From: Planctomycetota bacterium
GTDB lineage: Bacteria; Planctomycetota; J058
NCBI GenBank assembly: GCA_023954375.1
Contig: JAMLIC010000038.1
Location: 20,477-84,476 of the forward strand
Reading direction: 5' to 3'
DNA length: 64,000 nt
The notes beneath the pieces are model-generated. The model worked only from the letters and a program-made list of their open reading frames with translations. It was not told where the DNA came from and did no database searches. The position numbers were made by a program, and so were the translations under genes. This document shows positions 1-8,805 of the stretch, one piece after another; the first letter of the stretch is position 1; every line of letters begins with the position of its first letter.

Positions 1-52
1 GCTCGATGAGCGTGAAGCCGCGCCGCGCGCGGCGCCGGGTGGGCTGGAGCAT
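1..52 (-). CDS. Type IV prepilin / GspG-like pseudopilin, N-terminus only (cut by window edge)
   Basis: Only the first 17 codons are inside the window. They read MLQPTRRRARRGFTLIE, a textbook class III prepilin leader: a basic segment, then G^FTLIE, where prepilin peptidase cuts after Gly and methylates the Phe, with Glu at +5. A strong Shine-Dalgarno AGGAGGT lies at 62-68, with start codon ATG at 52-50. It follows gspF by 20 bases in the same direction, so it is probably the major pseudopilin of the same secretion or pilus operon. Whether it is GspG or another pilin cannot be told from this fragment. Confidence 0.85.
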   Translation of the reverse strand, partial: MLQPTRRRARRGFTLIE

Positions 53-72
53 GGGAGCACGACCTCCTGTGG

Positions 73-1518
73 TCACTGGACGAGGGTGTTGAGGGTGAAG
101 ATCGGCAGGAGCGCGGCCACGACCACGAAGAAGACGACGCCCGCCACGCCCACGACCATGGCCGGCTCGAGGATGGCCACGAACGTGCGCAGGGCGTGGT
201 CGACCTCCTCGTCGGAGCGCTCGCCGGCGCGCTCGAGGACGTCCGTGAGCGTTCCCGTCTCCTGGCCGACCTCGACCATCTCGAGCACCTGGGGGGGGAA
301 GAGGCGCGTCTCGCGCAGCGGGTGCGCCAGGCCGGCGCCCTCGCGGAGGGACGCGAGCGTGTCGGAGAGGCGCGCCGCGAAGTCCTTGTTGCCGGCGGCC
401 GCCTGCGCGATCTCCAGCGCCTGGAGGATCGAGACGCCGCTGGCCAGGAGCGTGCCGAGCGTGCGGCAGAAGCGGGCCACGCAGGCGTGGCCGATGACGT
501 TGCGCAGGAGCGGGATGCGCAGGAGCGCCGCGTCGAACGTGCGCTGCCCCTGCTCGGTCGAGAGCCAGCGGCCCATGCCGATGCCGCCCGCGACGAGGAG
601 CCCCAGGCCGACGTACCAGTGGTTGCTCAGGGCGTCGCCCGCGGCCATGAGGACGCGCGTGGGCCAGGGGAGCGCGCCGCCCAGGTCCTCGTAGATCACC
701 GAGAAGCGGGGCACGACCCAGGTGAGGAGGAAGATCACGGCGGCGGCGGAGAGGAGCGAGAGGAGCACCGGGTAGGCGAGCGCGCCCTTGACCCGCCGCT
801 GGAGGGCCACCTCCCGGTCGCCGAAGGTCGCCACGCGCAGGAGCGCCTGGTCGAGGAAGCCGCCCGCCTCGCCGGCGCGGATGAGCGACACGGCGGTCGA
901 GCCGAAGAGCTCGGGGTAGGCCGCGAGCACCTGGTGGAGCGGCGCGCCCTGCGACACCTCGCGGCGCACCTCGCGCAGCACGGCGCGCGCCCGCTGGTCG
1001 TCGGCGGTGTCCTTGGCGCCCCACACGGCGCGCGCGTCGTCGCCCTGCTCCTGCGAGACCGCGTCGAGCGCGCGCAGGATCGGGACGCCGGCCTTGACCA
1101 GGTCGGCCAGCTCGCGCGCGAAGCGCGCCGCCGTCTCGGCGCCGATCCGCCGGCGGAAGAGCGCCTGCCACGAGCGGCGCGCCGCGTCGACGGCGGGGCT
1201 CGCCGCGCCCTGCGGCGCGGCCTGCGCCGCGGCCGGGGCGTCCGGGGCCGTCGTCACCGGCCCGCCGAGCCGGGTCGTGGCGCCCTTCGGGGCGGGGGCG
1301 GGCCCGTTCAGGCGGGTCGTGGCGCCCTTCGCGGGGGCCGGGCCGTTCAGGCGGGTGGTCGCGCCCTTGGTCGGGCCGCCCTTCTCGGGCGCGAGCGCCA
1401 CGGGGAAGAGGCCCAGCCGGTCGAGGGCGCCGATCGCCGCCCGCTCGCTGTCGGCGGCGAGCGTGCCGGTGACGCTCGAGCCGTCCATGCGCCGCGCCGT
1501 GTAGACCCAGGTCGCCAT
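73..1518 (-). CDS. gspF: GspF/PilC-type inner-membrane platform protein
   Basis: A 481-residue polytopic inner-membrane platform protein of type II secretion or type IV pilus machines. It links the GspE ATPase to the pseudopilin. The start MATWVYTARRMDG is typical of the family (short N-terminal beta domain), followed by two T2SF helical domains (about 120-290 and 345-475) with hydrophobic segments such as AYPVLLSLLSAAAVIFLLTW and a final VVGVAGVVFFVVVAALLPIF. The ATG overlaps the gspE stop by one base (TGATG), so the two are translationally coupled. Odd features: an insertion at residues 51-84 with three copies of KGATTRL, and an extra Pro/Ala-rich linker before the first T2SF domain, making it longer than the usual ~405 residues. 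The hydrophobic pattern, order and neighbours make the family assignment secure. Pilus versus secretion role is undecided. Confidence 0.93.
   Translation of the reverse strand: MATWVYTARRMDGSSVTGTLAADSERAAIGALDRLGLFPVALAPEKGGPTKGATTRLNGPAPAKGATTRLNGPAPAPKGATTRLGGPVTTAPDAPAAAQAAPQGAASPAVDAARRSWQALFRRRIGAETAARFARELADLVKAGVPILRALDAVSQEQGDDARAVWGAKDTADDQRARAVLREVRREVSQGAPLHQVLAAYPELFGSTAVSLIRAGEAGGFLDQALLRVATFGDREVALQRRVKGALAYPVLLSLLSAAAVIFLLTWVVPRFSVIYEDLGGALPWPTRVLMAAGDALSNHWYVGLGLLVAGGIGMGRWLSTEQGQRTFDAALLRIPLLRNVIGHACVARFCRTLGTLLASGVSILQALEIAQAAAGNKDFAARLSDTLASLREGAGLAHPLRETRLFPPQVLEMVEVGQETGTLTDVLERAGERSDEEVDHALRTFVAILEPAMVVGVAGVVFFVVVAALLPIFTLNTLVQ
1267..1368 (-). repeat. Three-copy KGATTRL coding repeat inside gspF
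   Basis: Residues 51-57, 64-70 and 78-84 of the GspF-like protein repeat KGATTRL, each followed by NGPAPA or GGPV. At DNA level the unit is about 39 bp. It lies in the linker between the N-terminal domain and the first T2SF domain, so it is likely a flexible linker expansion rather than part of the fold. Confidence 0.8.
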
Positions 1519-3188
1519 CAGTCGTCCCGCGTGACCCGCGACACCTCGTCGGGGGTCGTCACGCCCTCGCGCACGAGGCGCTTGGCGTCGTCGCGGAGCG
1601 AGCCGTGGCCCTGCTCGCGCGCGTAGTGGCGCAGGCGCACGGCGCTGGCGCCCTGGGTGGTGAGCTCGCGCAGCCCGTCGTCGACGGGGATCACCTCGAA
1701 CACGCCCGTGCGGCCCAGGTAGCCGCGCCCCTGGCAGGCCTCGCAGCCCTTGCCGCGGCGGACCCGGTCGAGCTTCATCTTCAGGTCGACGAGCGCCGCC
1801 TGGTCGAGCTCGTTCGGCGGCCCCTCGACCACGCACTCGGGGCAGTTGCGCCGCAGGAGGCGCTGCGCCTGCAGCCCCTCGATCGTGGCCGCGACCAGGT
1901 AGGGCTCGACGCCCATGTCGACCAGGCGCGGGATCGCGCCGGCGGCGTCGTTCGTGTGGAGGGTCGACAGCACCAGGTGGCCGGTGAGCGCCGACTGGAC
2001 GGAGATCTCGGCCGTCTCCTGGTCGCGGATCTCGCCGATCATGATCACGTCGGGGTCGTGGCGGAGGATGCTCCGCAGGCCGCGCGCGAAGCTCAGGCCG
2101 ATCTTGTCGCGGACCTGGATCTGGCTCACGCCGTCGAGGCGGTACTCGACCGGGTCCTCGACCGTGATCACCTTGAGCGCCTCGCGGTCGAGCTCGCGCA
2201 GGCCGGCGTAGAGCGTCGTCGACTTGCCGCTGCCCGTGGGCCCGGTGACGAGGACGATCCCGTGCGGCGCGTCGAGCATCTTGCGCATGGTGTCGGCGTG
2301 CGCCTTCGACAGCCCCACCTGCTCCAGGCTCAGGGCGGCGCCGCCGCCCTGGTCGAGGATGCGCAGCGCCACGCCCTCGCCGTGGATCATGGGGATGAGC
2401 GACACGCGGACGTCGAACTCCCTCCCCTGGAGCTTGAGCCGGATGCGGCCGTCCTGCGGCAGGCGCTTCTCGGCGATGTCCAGGTTCGCCATGATCTTGA
2501 GGCGCGAGACGATCGCCAGCTGGAAGCGCTTCAGCTCGCGGGGCAGCGTCGCCGGGACGAGCACGCCGTCGACGCGGTAGCGGACCTTGAGCTCGTGCTG
2601 CGTCGGCTCGATGTGGATGTCCGACGCGCGCGCCTGGAGCGCGTCGAGGAGCAGGCGGTTGACGAACTGGATGAGCGCCGCGTCGTCCTGCGCGTCGAGG
2701 TCGCCCTCGGCGTCGTCGTCGCTGATCGCGCGCACGCCCTCGTCGACGGCGCGGTCGAGCGCGTCGGCGCCGACGCCGTAGAGGCGGTGGATCGCCTCGT
2801 CGAGCTCGTCCTGCGGCGCGAGCCAGGGCTCGATGTCGAGCCCCGTGATCAGGCGCAGCTCGTCGAGCTCCGCCATGCAGAAGGGGTCGGCGGTGGCCAC
2901 GCGCAGGCGCGCGCCGTCGCGCGCCAGCGGCACGACGCGCGACTTGAACACGACGCGCGTGGGCACCGCCTCGAGCGCCGCCTTCTCGGGCGGCTCGGCG
3001 CGCAGGTCGGCGAGGCGCAGCCCGGTCTGCTCGGCCAGCGCCCGGGCCACGTCGCGCGGCGTGGCCACGCCCAGGCGCACGAGCGCCTCGCCCAGGCGCT
3101 CGCCCGGCTGGCGCGCGGACAGGGCCTGGGCCACGTCGTCGGCCGTGACCGCCCCGCGCGCGATGAGGATCTCGCCAAGCCTCGCCAA
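1518..3188 (-). CDS. gspE: GspE/PilB-type secretion ATPase
   Basis: A hexameric cytoplasmic ATPase (556 residues) that powers pseudopilus or pilus assembly. It has an N-terminal MshEN-like module (RLGEILIARGAVTADD), then the RecA-like core: Walker A GPTGSGKST (about 315), Asp box, Walker B with DPDVIMIGEIRD (about 375), a His box (HLVLSTLHTND), and the zinc-binding tetracysteine CPEC...CEAC (about 449 and 481) typical of GspE. I chose TTG at 3188 as the start because GGGAG lies 8 bases upstream and the protein then begins at the conserved module. The frame stays open upstream to 3314, but that part looks non-coding. It heads an operon with gspF and the prepilin. PilB is the alternative name; the tetracysteine fits both. 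Confidence 0.92.
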   Translation of the reverse strand: MARLGEILIARGAVTADDVAQALSARQPGERLGEALVRLGVATPRDVARALAEQTGLRLADLRAEPPEKAALEAVPTRVVFKSRVVPLARDGARLRVATADPFCMAELDELRLITGLDIEPWLAPQDELDEAIHRLYGVGADALDRAVDEGVRAISDDDAEGDLDAQDDAALIQFVNRLLLDALQARASDIHIEPTQHELKVRYRVDGVLVPATLPRELKRFQLAIVSRLKIMANLDIAEKRLPQDGRIRLKLQGREFDVRVSLIPMIHGEGVALRILDQGGGAALSLEQVGLSKAHADTMRKMLDAPHGIVLVTGPTGSGKSTTLYAGLRELDREALKVITVEDPVEYRLDGVSQIQVRDKIGLSFARGLRSILRHDPDVIMIGEIRDQETAEISVQSALTGHLVLSTLHTNDAAGAIPRLVDMGVEPYLVAATIEGLQAQRLLRRNCPECVVEGPPNELDQAALVDLKMKLDRVRRGKGCEACQGRGYLGRTGVFEVIPVDDGLRELTTQGASAVRLRHYAREQGHGSLRDDAKRLVREGVTTPDEVSRVTRDD

Positions 3189-3330
3189 GCCGAACGCTCC
3201 CGTGGACAGACAGATGACTGCAAGGAGGCCCGTGGAGTCCACCGTGGGCGCCGGATGCGGCGCGAGGGGGGCGCCTTGCGCCCCCCTCGGTGAGGTCCAA
3301 CCCCTGGCACCCACGGCCGGCCGGCCCGCG

Positions 3331-3407
3331 GGGGCGCAGCCTGCATGCAGCGCCCGCTCTCGCTGGGCCGCGCGTCCTGACCCCCGGGGTGCAGCAGGCT
3401 GCGCCCC
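3331..3407. repeat. 14-bp inverted repeat in the gap between two minus-strand genes, possible terminator
   Basis: GGGGCGCAGCCTGC at 3331-3344 is exactly reverse-complemented at 3394-3407, and a third partial copy (GGGGCGCAGCCC) lies at 3426-3437. The element sits between the end of the LTXXQ-like gene (3454) and the start of gspE (3188). A stem could act as a transcription stop or a protein site. There is no T-run, so intrinsic termination is not established. Confidence 0.45.
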
Positions 3408-3453
3408 TACGTCCTTCCTGACCCAGGGGCGCAGCCCTTAGGCGTCGAGCCCG

Positions 3454-4281
3454 TCAGTCCAGAACGCCCAGCCCGACGAGCTTGGCCTCCTGCTCGACCG
3501 TCAGCACCTCGCGCAGCTGGTCCATGGCCTGCTTCACCGTGGCCTTGTCCTGCTCGCGGGAGACGCGGAACTGGTCGAGGAGCTTGCCGAGCGCCTCGGC
3601 GTCGGTCGTCTCACGCGCCTTCTGCAGGAAGCTCTGGCGGCGCGTCTCGCCCTCGGCCATGAGGAGCTCGCGGGTCTCGAGGCACGTGTCGAGCAGCGGC
3701 CCGACGACGGCCAGCTCCTCGTCAGTCAGGGCGAGCGCGCGCAGCGCCTCGTCCTTGAGCCGCTGGCGGGTGTTGCCGCGGCCCATGGGCCCGCCCTCGC
3801 CGCCGCGGCCGCGGGCGGCGCCGCCCTCGCGCATGCGGCCCTGCATGTTCTGCATGCGCTCGGCCATCTGCGCGCGCACCGCCTTGACCTTCTCCTTCTG
3901 CTCGGCGTCCAGGGTGCCCTCGAGCCGCTCGAAGCCCTCCTCGAACATCTTCTGGATCTGCTCGCGCACGGCGCCGGGGTTGCCCGACTGGAAGGCCTCG
4001 CGCATGAGGGTGCGGCCCTTCTCGCGCAGCTCCTGGTTGATCGCCTCGACCTCCTTGACCTGCTCCGGGGTCAAACCCAGCTCGCGCTGGAGCTGCTCGA
4101 GGGGCAGCCCCATGCCGCCCATGCCGCCGCCGAAGCCGCCGCGGCCCTGGCCGCGCTCGCCGCCCTGGCCGCGCTCGCGGCGGCCGCGCTCGCCCTCGCC
4201 CTGGGGCGGGGGGGTGTCCTGGGCCAGCGTGGGGGTGGTCATGGCCAGCGCGGCCGCGAGGGCGAGGGAGAGTCGGGTCAT
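3454..4281 (-). CDS. Secreted Spy/CpxP-like LTXXQ-motif protein
   Basis: A 275-residue protein with a clear signal peptide (MTRLSLALAAALAMTTPTLAQ, cleavage after AQ expected near residue 21). A Gly/Arg-rich low-complexity stretch follows (about 25-58), then helical, charged sequence with LTPEQ and LTDEE motifs. Two-fold repetition of such motifs in a long helical protein resembles the LTXXQ family of periplasmic proteins (Spy/CpxP, CnrX-like sensors) that bind unfolded proteins or metals. A second Gly/Arg-rich linker occurs near 150-170. Start ATG 4281 is preceded by AGGAGACC. It stands alone between truD (divergent) and gspE. Its function is inferred only from motif and export signal. Confidence 0.7.
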   Translation of the reverse strand: MTRLSLALAAALAMTTPTLAQDTPPPQGEGERGRRERGQGGERGQGRGGFGGGMGGMGLPLEQLQRELGLTPEQVKEVEAINQELREKGRTLMREAFQSGNPGAVREQIQKMFEEGFERLEGTLDAEQKEKVKAVRAQMAERMQNMQGRMREGGAARGRGGEGGPMGRGNTRQRLKDEALRALALTDEELAVVGPLLDTCLETRELLMAEGETRRQSFLQKARETTDAEALGKLLDQFRVSREQDKATVKQAMDQLREVLTVEQEAKLVGLGVLD

Positions 4282-4466
4282 GAGGCGGTCTCCTGTGTCG
4301 GAGGTGGTGTTTCCACGGGAACGCGCCCGCGGGCAGCAGGTTTCGGTGTCGAGGCTCCAGGCTCGGTTCCTCGAAGGGGGGTGAGCTTACGGCGCCGCCG
4401 GCCCCGACCGTCACACGAACGTCATCCGCCGGGCCGGCCCGGGGACCGGGAGGGGGTGGGCGTTGA

Positions 4467-4472
4467 TACGAT
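4467..4472 (+). promoter_or_regulatory. Putative -10 box (TACGAT) for truD
   Basis: TACGAT fits the TANNNT pattern seen repeatedly in this window and lies 33 bases before the truD start, so truD-rsmB would have a short leader. No good -35 is visible. Confidence 0.4.
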
Positions 4473-4505
4473 CGCCGCCCGAGGTCGTGAGGCGGCTCCC
4501 TCCTT

Positions 4506-5819
4506 ATGCTCGTCAAGCTGGTCCCCGAGGACTTCATCGTCGAGGAGCTGACCGACTGGCAGCCCGCCGAGCGCGGCTCGATCTCGGTCTACGAGGTCAC
4601 CAAGCGCAAGCTCGACACCTTCGAGGCGATCCGCGTCCTCGCCGCGCGCGCCGGCGTCGGGCTCCCGAAGGTCGCCTACGTCGGCCTCAAGGACCGGCAG
4701 GGCGTCACGACCCAGCTCATCTCGATCGAGGGCGGGCGCCTCGACGGCCGGATCCCGGGGATCCGCTACCGCTACCTCGGCCGGGCGAAGAAGCCCCTGG
4801 GTCCCGAGCACCTGCGCGGCAACGCCTTCACGATCGTCGTGCGCGACCTCGGCGAGGACGAGGTGGCCCTGCTCCGCGAGCGCCGGGCGCGCCTCGCCCG
4901 GCACGGGCTCGTCAACTACTTCGACGACCAGCGCTTCGGCTCGCTGGTCGCCGGGCAGGGGCTGCCGGGGCGCGACCTCGTCCGCGGCGACCACGAGGCG
5001 GTCGTGCGCGCCCTGATCGCCACGCCCGGCAAGCGCGACCCCCTGCCGGAGAAGAAGTTCAAGGTCCTGGTGACCAAGGCGTGGGGCGACTGGGAGTTGC
5101 TCTGCAAGAAGTGGGGCACGCGCAAGGGCGCGGCGATGATCCAGCACCTGCGCCGGCGGCCCGGCGACTTCGCGGGCGCCCTGCAGCGGCTCCCGGCGAA
5201 GGAGCGAGCGATCCACGTGTTCGCCTACCAGTCGCTCGTCTGGAACCGGAGCGTCGCCCTCTATCTCGGGCGCCGGCTGCCGGCGCGCGCGCTGTCGCGC
5301 ACGCGCTACGTGGGCGGCGACCTCGTGTGGCCGGACGCGCCGGCCGACCAGGACCTCCCGGCGCTCGTCGAGACGTTCCCGCTCCTCGACCACACGGTCG
5401 AGCCCGCCGACCCCGACGTCCGCGCGGCCGTCGACGCGGCCCTGGCCGAGGAGGGGCTCACGCGCGAGCGGTTCAGGATCGAGGGGATCGCGGGGTGCTT
5501 CTTCAAGCACCACGAGCGCCCGCTGCGCGTCTGGCCCGAGGGCCTCGACGTCCGACCGGCCGAGCCCGACGACCGGCGCCCGGGGAGGCTCAAGGTGCGG
5601 CTGTCGTTCCGCCTGCCGCCGGGCGCCTACGCGACCCTCGTCCTCCTGCGGCTCTTCGGGGCGCAGGCGCGCGACGCGGAGCGCCCGCCGCGCCGCCGCC
5701 CCGCGCGGACGACCGAGGACGCGGAGGAGGAGCAGGCGGCGACCGGGGGCGAGGGGGCGCGCCCGACGAAGCCCGCGCGCGACCGGCGGCCGAAGAAGAA
5801 GAAGCCGCGGCGCCGGTGA
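4506..5819 (+). CDS. truD: tRNA pseudouridine(13) synthase TruD
   Basis: Converts U13 of tRNA(Glu) and some other tRNAs to pseudouridine. The 437-residue protein begins VPEDFIVEEL and carries the family signature YVGLKDRQGVTTQ with the catalytic Asp at residue 63, then NYFDDQRFG and the TruD-specific insertion domain. The body ends near residue 395. The rest is a Lys/Arg-rich tail (RPKKKKPRRR) not needed for catalysis, probably an RNA-binding extension, which makes the protein longer than the ~350-residue E. coli enzyme. Its stop overlaps the GTG of the next gene (GTGA), so two RNA-modification genes form one coupled unit. Assignment is firm. Confidence 0.95.
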   Translation: MLVKLVPEDFIVEELTDWQPAERGSISVYEVTKRKLDTFEAIRVLAARAGVGLPKVAYVGLKDRQGVTTQLISIEGGRLDGRIPGIRYRYLGRAKKPLGPEHLRGNAFTIVVRDLGEDEVALLRERRARLARHGLVNYFDDQRFGSLVAGQGLPGRDLVRGDHEAVVRALIATPGKRDPLPEKKFKVLVTKAWGDWELLCKKWGTRKGAAMIQHLRRRPGDFAGALQRLPAKERAIHVFAYQSLVWNRSVALYLGRRLPARALSRTRYVGGDLVWPDAPADQDLPALVETFPLLDHTVEPADPDVRAAVDAALAEEGLTRERFRIEGIAGCFFKHHERPLRVWPEGLDVRPAEPDDRRPGRLKVRLSFRLPPGAYATLVLLRLFGAQARDAERPPRRRPARTTEDAEEEQAATGGEGARPTKPARDRRPKKKKPRRR

Positions 5820-7183
5820 GCGGCGCCGACCAAGAGCTCCTGCGCCGCGCGCAGGGCCTCCTCGCCGCGCGCGACCGGAGAGGGCGGCCGGCGGCGATCG
5901 GCGCCGCGCTCAAGGAGGGCGGCGCGCCGGGCGGCGGCCGGGCGCGGCTGACGGCCTGGGTCCACGGCGTCCTGCGCCACCGCCGCTCGCTGCACACGCT
6001 GATCGGCGCCGTGGCCCGCCGCGCGACGAAGGGGCGCGACCCGCGCCACGTCGCGGCGCTCGAGCTGGGGGCGTTCCGCCTGCTCTTCGGCCGCGAGCCG
6101 CTCACCGCGGTCCTGGCCGACCTCGCGCCGCTCGCGCAGGGCCGCAAGGCCCAGGAGCACCTGCGGCGCGCGCTGTCCGAGGTGTCGGCCGCGGTCGCGG
6201 GCGAGGTCGACCTGCCGCCCGACCCGGCGCGCCTCGAGGACGGCGACGACGCGACGCTGCCCGTGTCGCGCACGCGCGCCCTGCGGCTCGTGAAGCCGCT
6301 CCTCGGCGCCGCTCACCGCAACCTCGCCGGCCGGCTCGGGGTGCTCCACAGCCTGCCCGACGACCTGGTCGCGGCCTGGATCGCGCGCCACGGCGAGGCG
6401 ACGGCGGCCGAGCTGTGCCGGGCGGCCAACGACCCGCCGCCGCTCTTCGCCCGCGTCCAGCCGCTGCGCGCCACGCGCGAGCAGGTGCTCGCCGCCCTCG
6501 CCGCCGAGGGGGTCGAGGCCACCCCCATGGACCTCGGGCACGCCCTGCGCCTCGAGGCCGGCAAGGGGAGCTTCCGCCGCACGGGCCCGTGGCGCCGGGG
6601 CGAGCTGTCGATCCAGGACCTCACCGCGCAGCGCGCCGCGCCGCTCCTCGACCCGCGCCCGGGCGAGCGCGTGCTCGACCTGTGCGCGGCCCCGGGCACG
6701 AAGACGGCGGCGCTCGCCGAGCGGGCCCGCGACCAGGCGCCGCTCCTGGCGTGCGACCGCTCGCCGGCGCGCCTGCGGAAGGTCGCGCAGGGGGCCGCGC
6801 GCCTGGGGCTGACCTCGATCACGACGCGCGTGCACGACGGCCGCCACACGGGCGCCCTGGCCGACCTGGGCCCGTTCGACGCCGTCCTCGTCGACGCGCC
6901 CTGCTCCAACACGGGCGTCCTGCGCCGCCGCCCCGAGGCCCGCTGGCGCTACGACGTCGCCTCGCAGCGGCGCCTCGCCCGCGACCAGGCGGCGATCCTC
7001 GCCACGGCCGCCGCGCTCGTCCGCCCGGGCGGGCGGATCGTCTACTCGGTGTGCTCGATCGAGCCCGAGGAGGGCGAGGCGCTCGTGCGCGCGCAGCCCG
7101 GGCTGCGGCTCGAGCGCGAGGAGCTGGTCCTGCCCTCGCCCGGCGGCGGCGACGGCGGCTACCTGGCGCTCCTCGCCCGCTGA
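5816..7183 (+). CDS. rsmB: RsmB-type 16S rRNA (cytosine-C5) methyltransferase
   Basis: A 455-residue RNA m5C methyltransferase. The N-terminal ~130 residues form a NusB-like helical domain (HVAALELGAFRLLF). The C-terminal SAM-dependent domain has motif I VLDLCAAPGTKT (about 285), the motif IV Cys in DAPCSNTGVLRRRPEARW (about 362) that helps product release, and the motif VI catalytic Cys in YSVCSIEPEEGE (about 413). The GTG at 5816 overlaps the truD TGA. An N-terminal NusB domain joined to this methyltransferase is the RsmB architecture (m5C967 of 16S rRNA in E. coli). The position in this organism's rRNA is inferred. The gene ends just before a perfect palindrome at 7199-7218. Confidence 0.9.
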   Translation: MSGADQELLRRAQGLLAARDRRGRPAAIGAALKEGGAPGGGRARLTAWVHGVLRHRRSLHTLIGAVARRATKGRDPRHVAALELGAFRLLFGREPLTAVLADLAPLAQGRKAQEHLRRALSEVSAAVAGEVDLPPDPARLEDGDDATLPVSRTRALRLVKPLLGAAHRNLAGRLGVLHSLPDDLVAAWIARHGEATAAELCRAANDPPPLFARVQPLRATREQVLAALAAEGVEATPMDLGHALRLEAGKGSFRRTGPWRRGELSIQDLTAQRAAPLLDPRPGERVLDLCAAPGTKTAALAERARDQAPLLACDRSPARLRKVAQGAARLGLTSITTRVHDGRHTGALADLGPFDAVLVDAPCSNTGVLRRRPEARWRYDVASQRRLARDQAAILATAAALVRPGGRIVYSVCSIEPEEGEALVRAQPGLRLEREELVLPSPGGGDGGYLALLAR

Positions 7184-7198
7184 CCTGGGTACATGCCC

Positions 7199-7218
7199 GA
7201 TCGCCCCATGGGGCGATC
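7199..7218. terminator. Perfect 20-bp palindrome after the truD-rsmB unit
   Basis: GATCGCCCCATGGGGCGATC is a perfect palindrome 15 bases after the rsmB stop. As RNA it folds to an eight-base-pair stem with a four-base loop. It lacks a U-tract, so it could be a factor-assisted terminator, an mRNA-end stabiliser or an operator for the downstream pseudopilin operon. Confidence 0.4.
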
Positions 7219-7444
7219 CCTCATGCGGCTCGGGGCGGCCTGGGAGGCCGGTCGCGGGACGTCCCCGCGGGTTGACGCCGCCGTCGTCTGGTTTCCCGGA
7301 CAGTGTCCGGTCGAGCGGACACGTTCGGGTCCCGTAAGCCACGCGGCGTTCCTTCGGTCCGCCCCTCGCGTAAAGGAGAGGCCGCGCGCCCCCCCCTGCG
7401 GCGGTGCATCGGGGGGGTACCCAGCCCCGCGCGAGGTGAGGGAC

Positions 7445-8404
7445 ATGCTCACACAGACGACGACGCGATCGAGGTGGCTGCTGCCCGCGCTCCTGCTCGT
7501 GGGCCTCGGGGGGCCGGCCGCCGCCCAGCCCCGGCGCACCGCCGAGCGCCTCGAGCGCTTCCTGGCCGCGGCGCCGGGCGACCCGCGGGGCGCCGCCGGC
7601 GCGCTGGGGCGAGGCGACGCGGCGCTCGTCCCGGCCCTCGTCGATCTCCTGCGCCTGGACGTCGACACGCTCGGGCGACGCGACGAGGGGGCCGACGCCG
7701 CCGAGCGGGCGCGGGCGCGGGCGGGCGCGATCTGCCTCGCGCTCGGACGGATCGGCGACCCGCGCGCGCTGCGGCCGCTCTGCGACCTGCTCGCCGGCCC
7801 CGACGCCGCCGTCGCGGCGGCGGCCAGCGACGCGTTCGTCGCCATCGACCATCAGGACCGCCTGACGCTCCTCGTCGACGCCTTCCGCATCCGGCCGAGC
7901 AAGGAGGTCGCGACCACCCTGGGCCGCCTCCACGCGGCGTTCGGCGCGACGGCCTGCCTGGCCGCGCTCGAGGGCCTCTACGCCTCCGACGCCCCGCCGG
8001 AGGTCCGCGCGGCCGTGCTGGCCGGCCTGGCCCGGATCGAGGACGACGCCGCGCACGCCTGCGTCCGGCGCCTCGCCCGGGCCGGCGACCCGCTGGCGCT
8101 CGCCGCGCTCTCCCGCCGCCTCGCCGCGCCCACCGGGCGCGACGAGCTCGAGCAGCTCCTCGAGGCGCTCGCGGGCGGCGAGCCGTGGGCGCGGGCCACC
8201 GCCGCGGCCGCGCTCGGCCGCGCGGGCCCGTGGGCCCAGGACCGAGCGGTCCGGGCGCTGATCGCCGCGCTGGAGGACGGCGACCCGCGCCTGGCGCGGC
8301 ACGCGCAGGCCTCGCTCGAGCGGCTGACGCGCGCGTCCCCGGGCCGGGAGGCCGCGGCGTGGCGCCGGTGGTGGGAGGAGCGCACGGAGGAGGTGCCGCA
8401 ATGA
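7445..8404 (+). CDS. Exported HEAT-repeat protein heading the pseudopilin operon
   Basis: A 319-residue protein. The start ATG 7445 has GAGGTGAGGG just upstream. The N-terminus is a signal peptide (TRSRWLLPALLLVGLGGPAAAQ, cleavage after AAAQ expected). The mature part is Ala/Leu/Arg-rich alpha-helical sequence with PBS-lyase/HEAT-like units, e.g. ICLALGRIGDPRALRPLCDLL and ALIAALEDGDPRLARHAQASL, a fold that acts as a protein-binding scaffold. It overlaps the next gene by ATGA and so is translated with the prepilin-like proteins. I infer a periplasmic scaffold for the pseudopilus. No enzymatic motif is visible. Confidence 0.75.
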   Translation: MLTQTTTRSRWLLPALLLVGLGGPAAAQPRRTAERLERFLAAAPGDPRGAAGALGRGDAALVPALVDLLRLDVDTLGRRDEGADAAERARARAGAICLALGRIGDPRALRPLCDLLAGPDAAVAAAASDAFVAIDHQDRLTLLVDAFRIRPSKEVATTLGRLHAAFGATACLAALEGLYASDAPPEVRAAVLAGLARIEDDAAHACVRRLARAGDPLALAALSRRLAAPTGRDELEQLLEALAGGEPWARATAAAALGRAGPWAQDRAVRALIAALEDGDPRLARHAQASLERLTRASPGREAAAWRRWWEERTEEVPQ

Positions 8405-8805
8405 CCAGGCTCGACGCGCGCGCGCGCGCGCCGCAGGCCGGCCTGTCGCTGATCGAGGTGACGGTCGCCCTGTCGCTGCTCGTGATCGTCCTCATGGGCC
8501 TCGTGGCGCTCTCGGCCCTGACCAACCAGCAGATCAACGAGGGGAACGACCGCGCCGTCGCCCACGCCGCGGCCCAGAGCACGATCGAGTTCCTCGGCAG
8601 CCGGAGCGTCGACGAGGTCCTGACCTACCACGGGACCACGTTCACGGTCGAGGGCGTCACCGCGAGCCGGGCCGTGGGCACGATCACCACGACCGACCTG
8701 GGCTGGGACGCGAGCACGGCGCGGGCCTACCTGGTCACCGCCGAGGTCCGGGACCCCGACAGCGGCCGGCAGCTCGCCGTGCTCAGCGTGGTGAGGACGC
8801 GATGA
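8401..8805 (+). CDS. Minor prepilin (GspI/PilV-like)
   Basis: A 134-residue protein with a prepilin leader, basic N-terminus and cleavage motif AG^LSLIEVTVALSLLVIVLM (Glu at +5), followed by the hydrophobic helix that packs in a pilus core. The globular part (about 35-134) is short and unclassified. The start overlaps the HEAT gene (ATGA), and the end overlaps the next pilin gene (ATGA). Length and operon position just before a GspJ-like protein suggest the GspI/PilV role (pilus tip initiation), but this is inference from order. Confidence 0.82.
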   Translation: MTRLDARARAPQAGLSLIEVTVALSLLVIVLMGLVALSALTNQQINEGNDRAVAHAAAQSTIEFLGSRSVDEVLTYHGTTFTVEGVTASRAVGTITTTDLGWDASTARAYLVTAEVRDPDSGRQLAVLSVVRTR

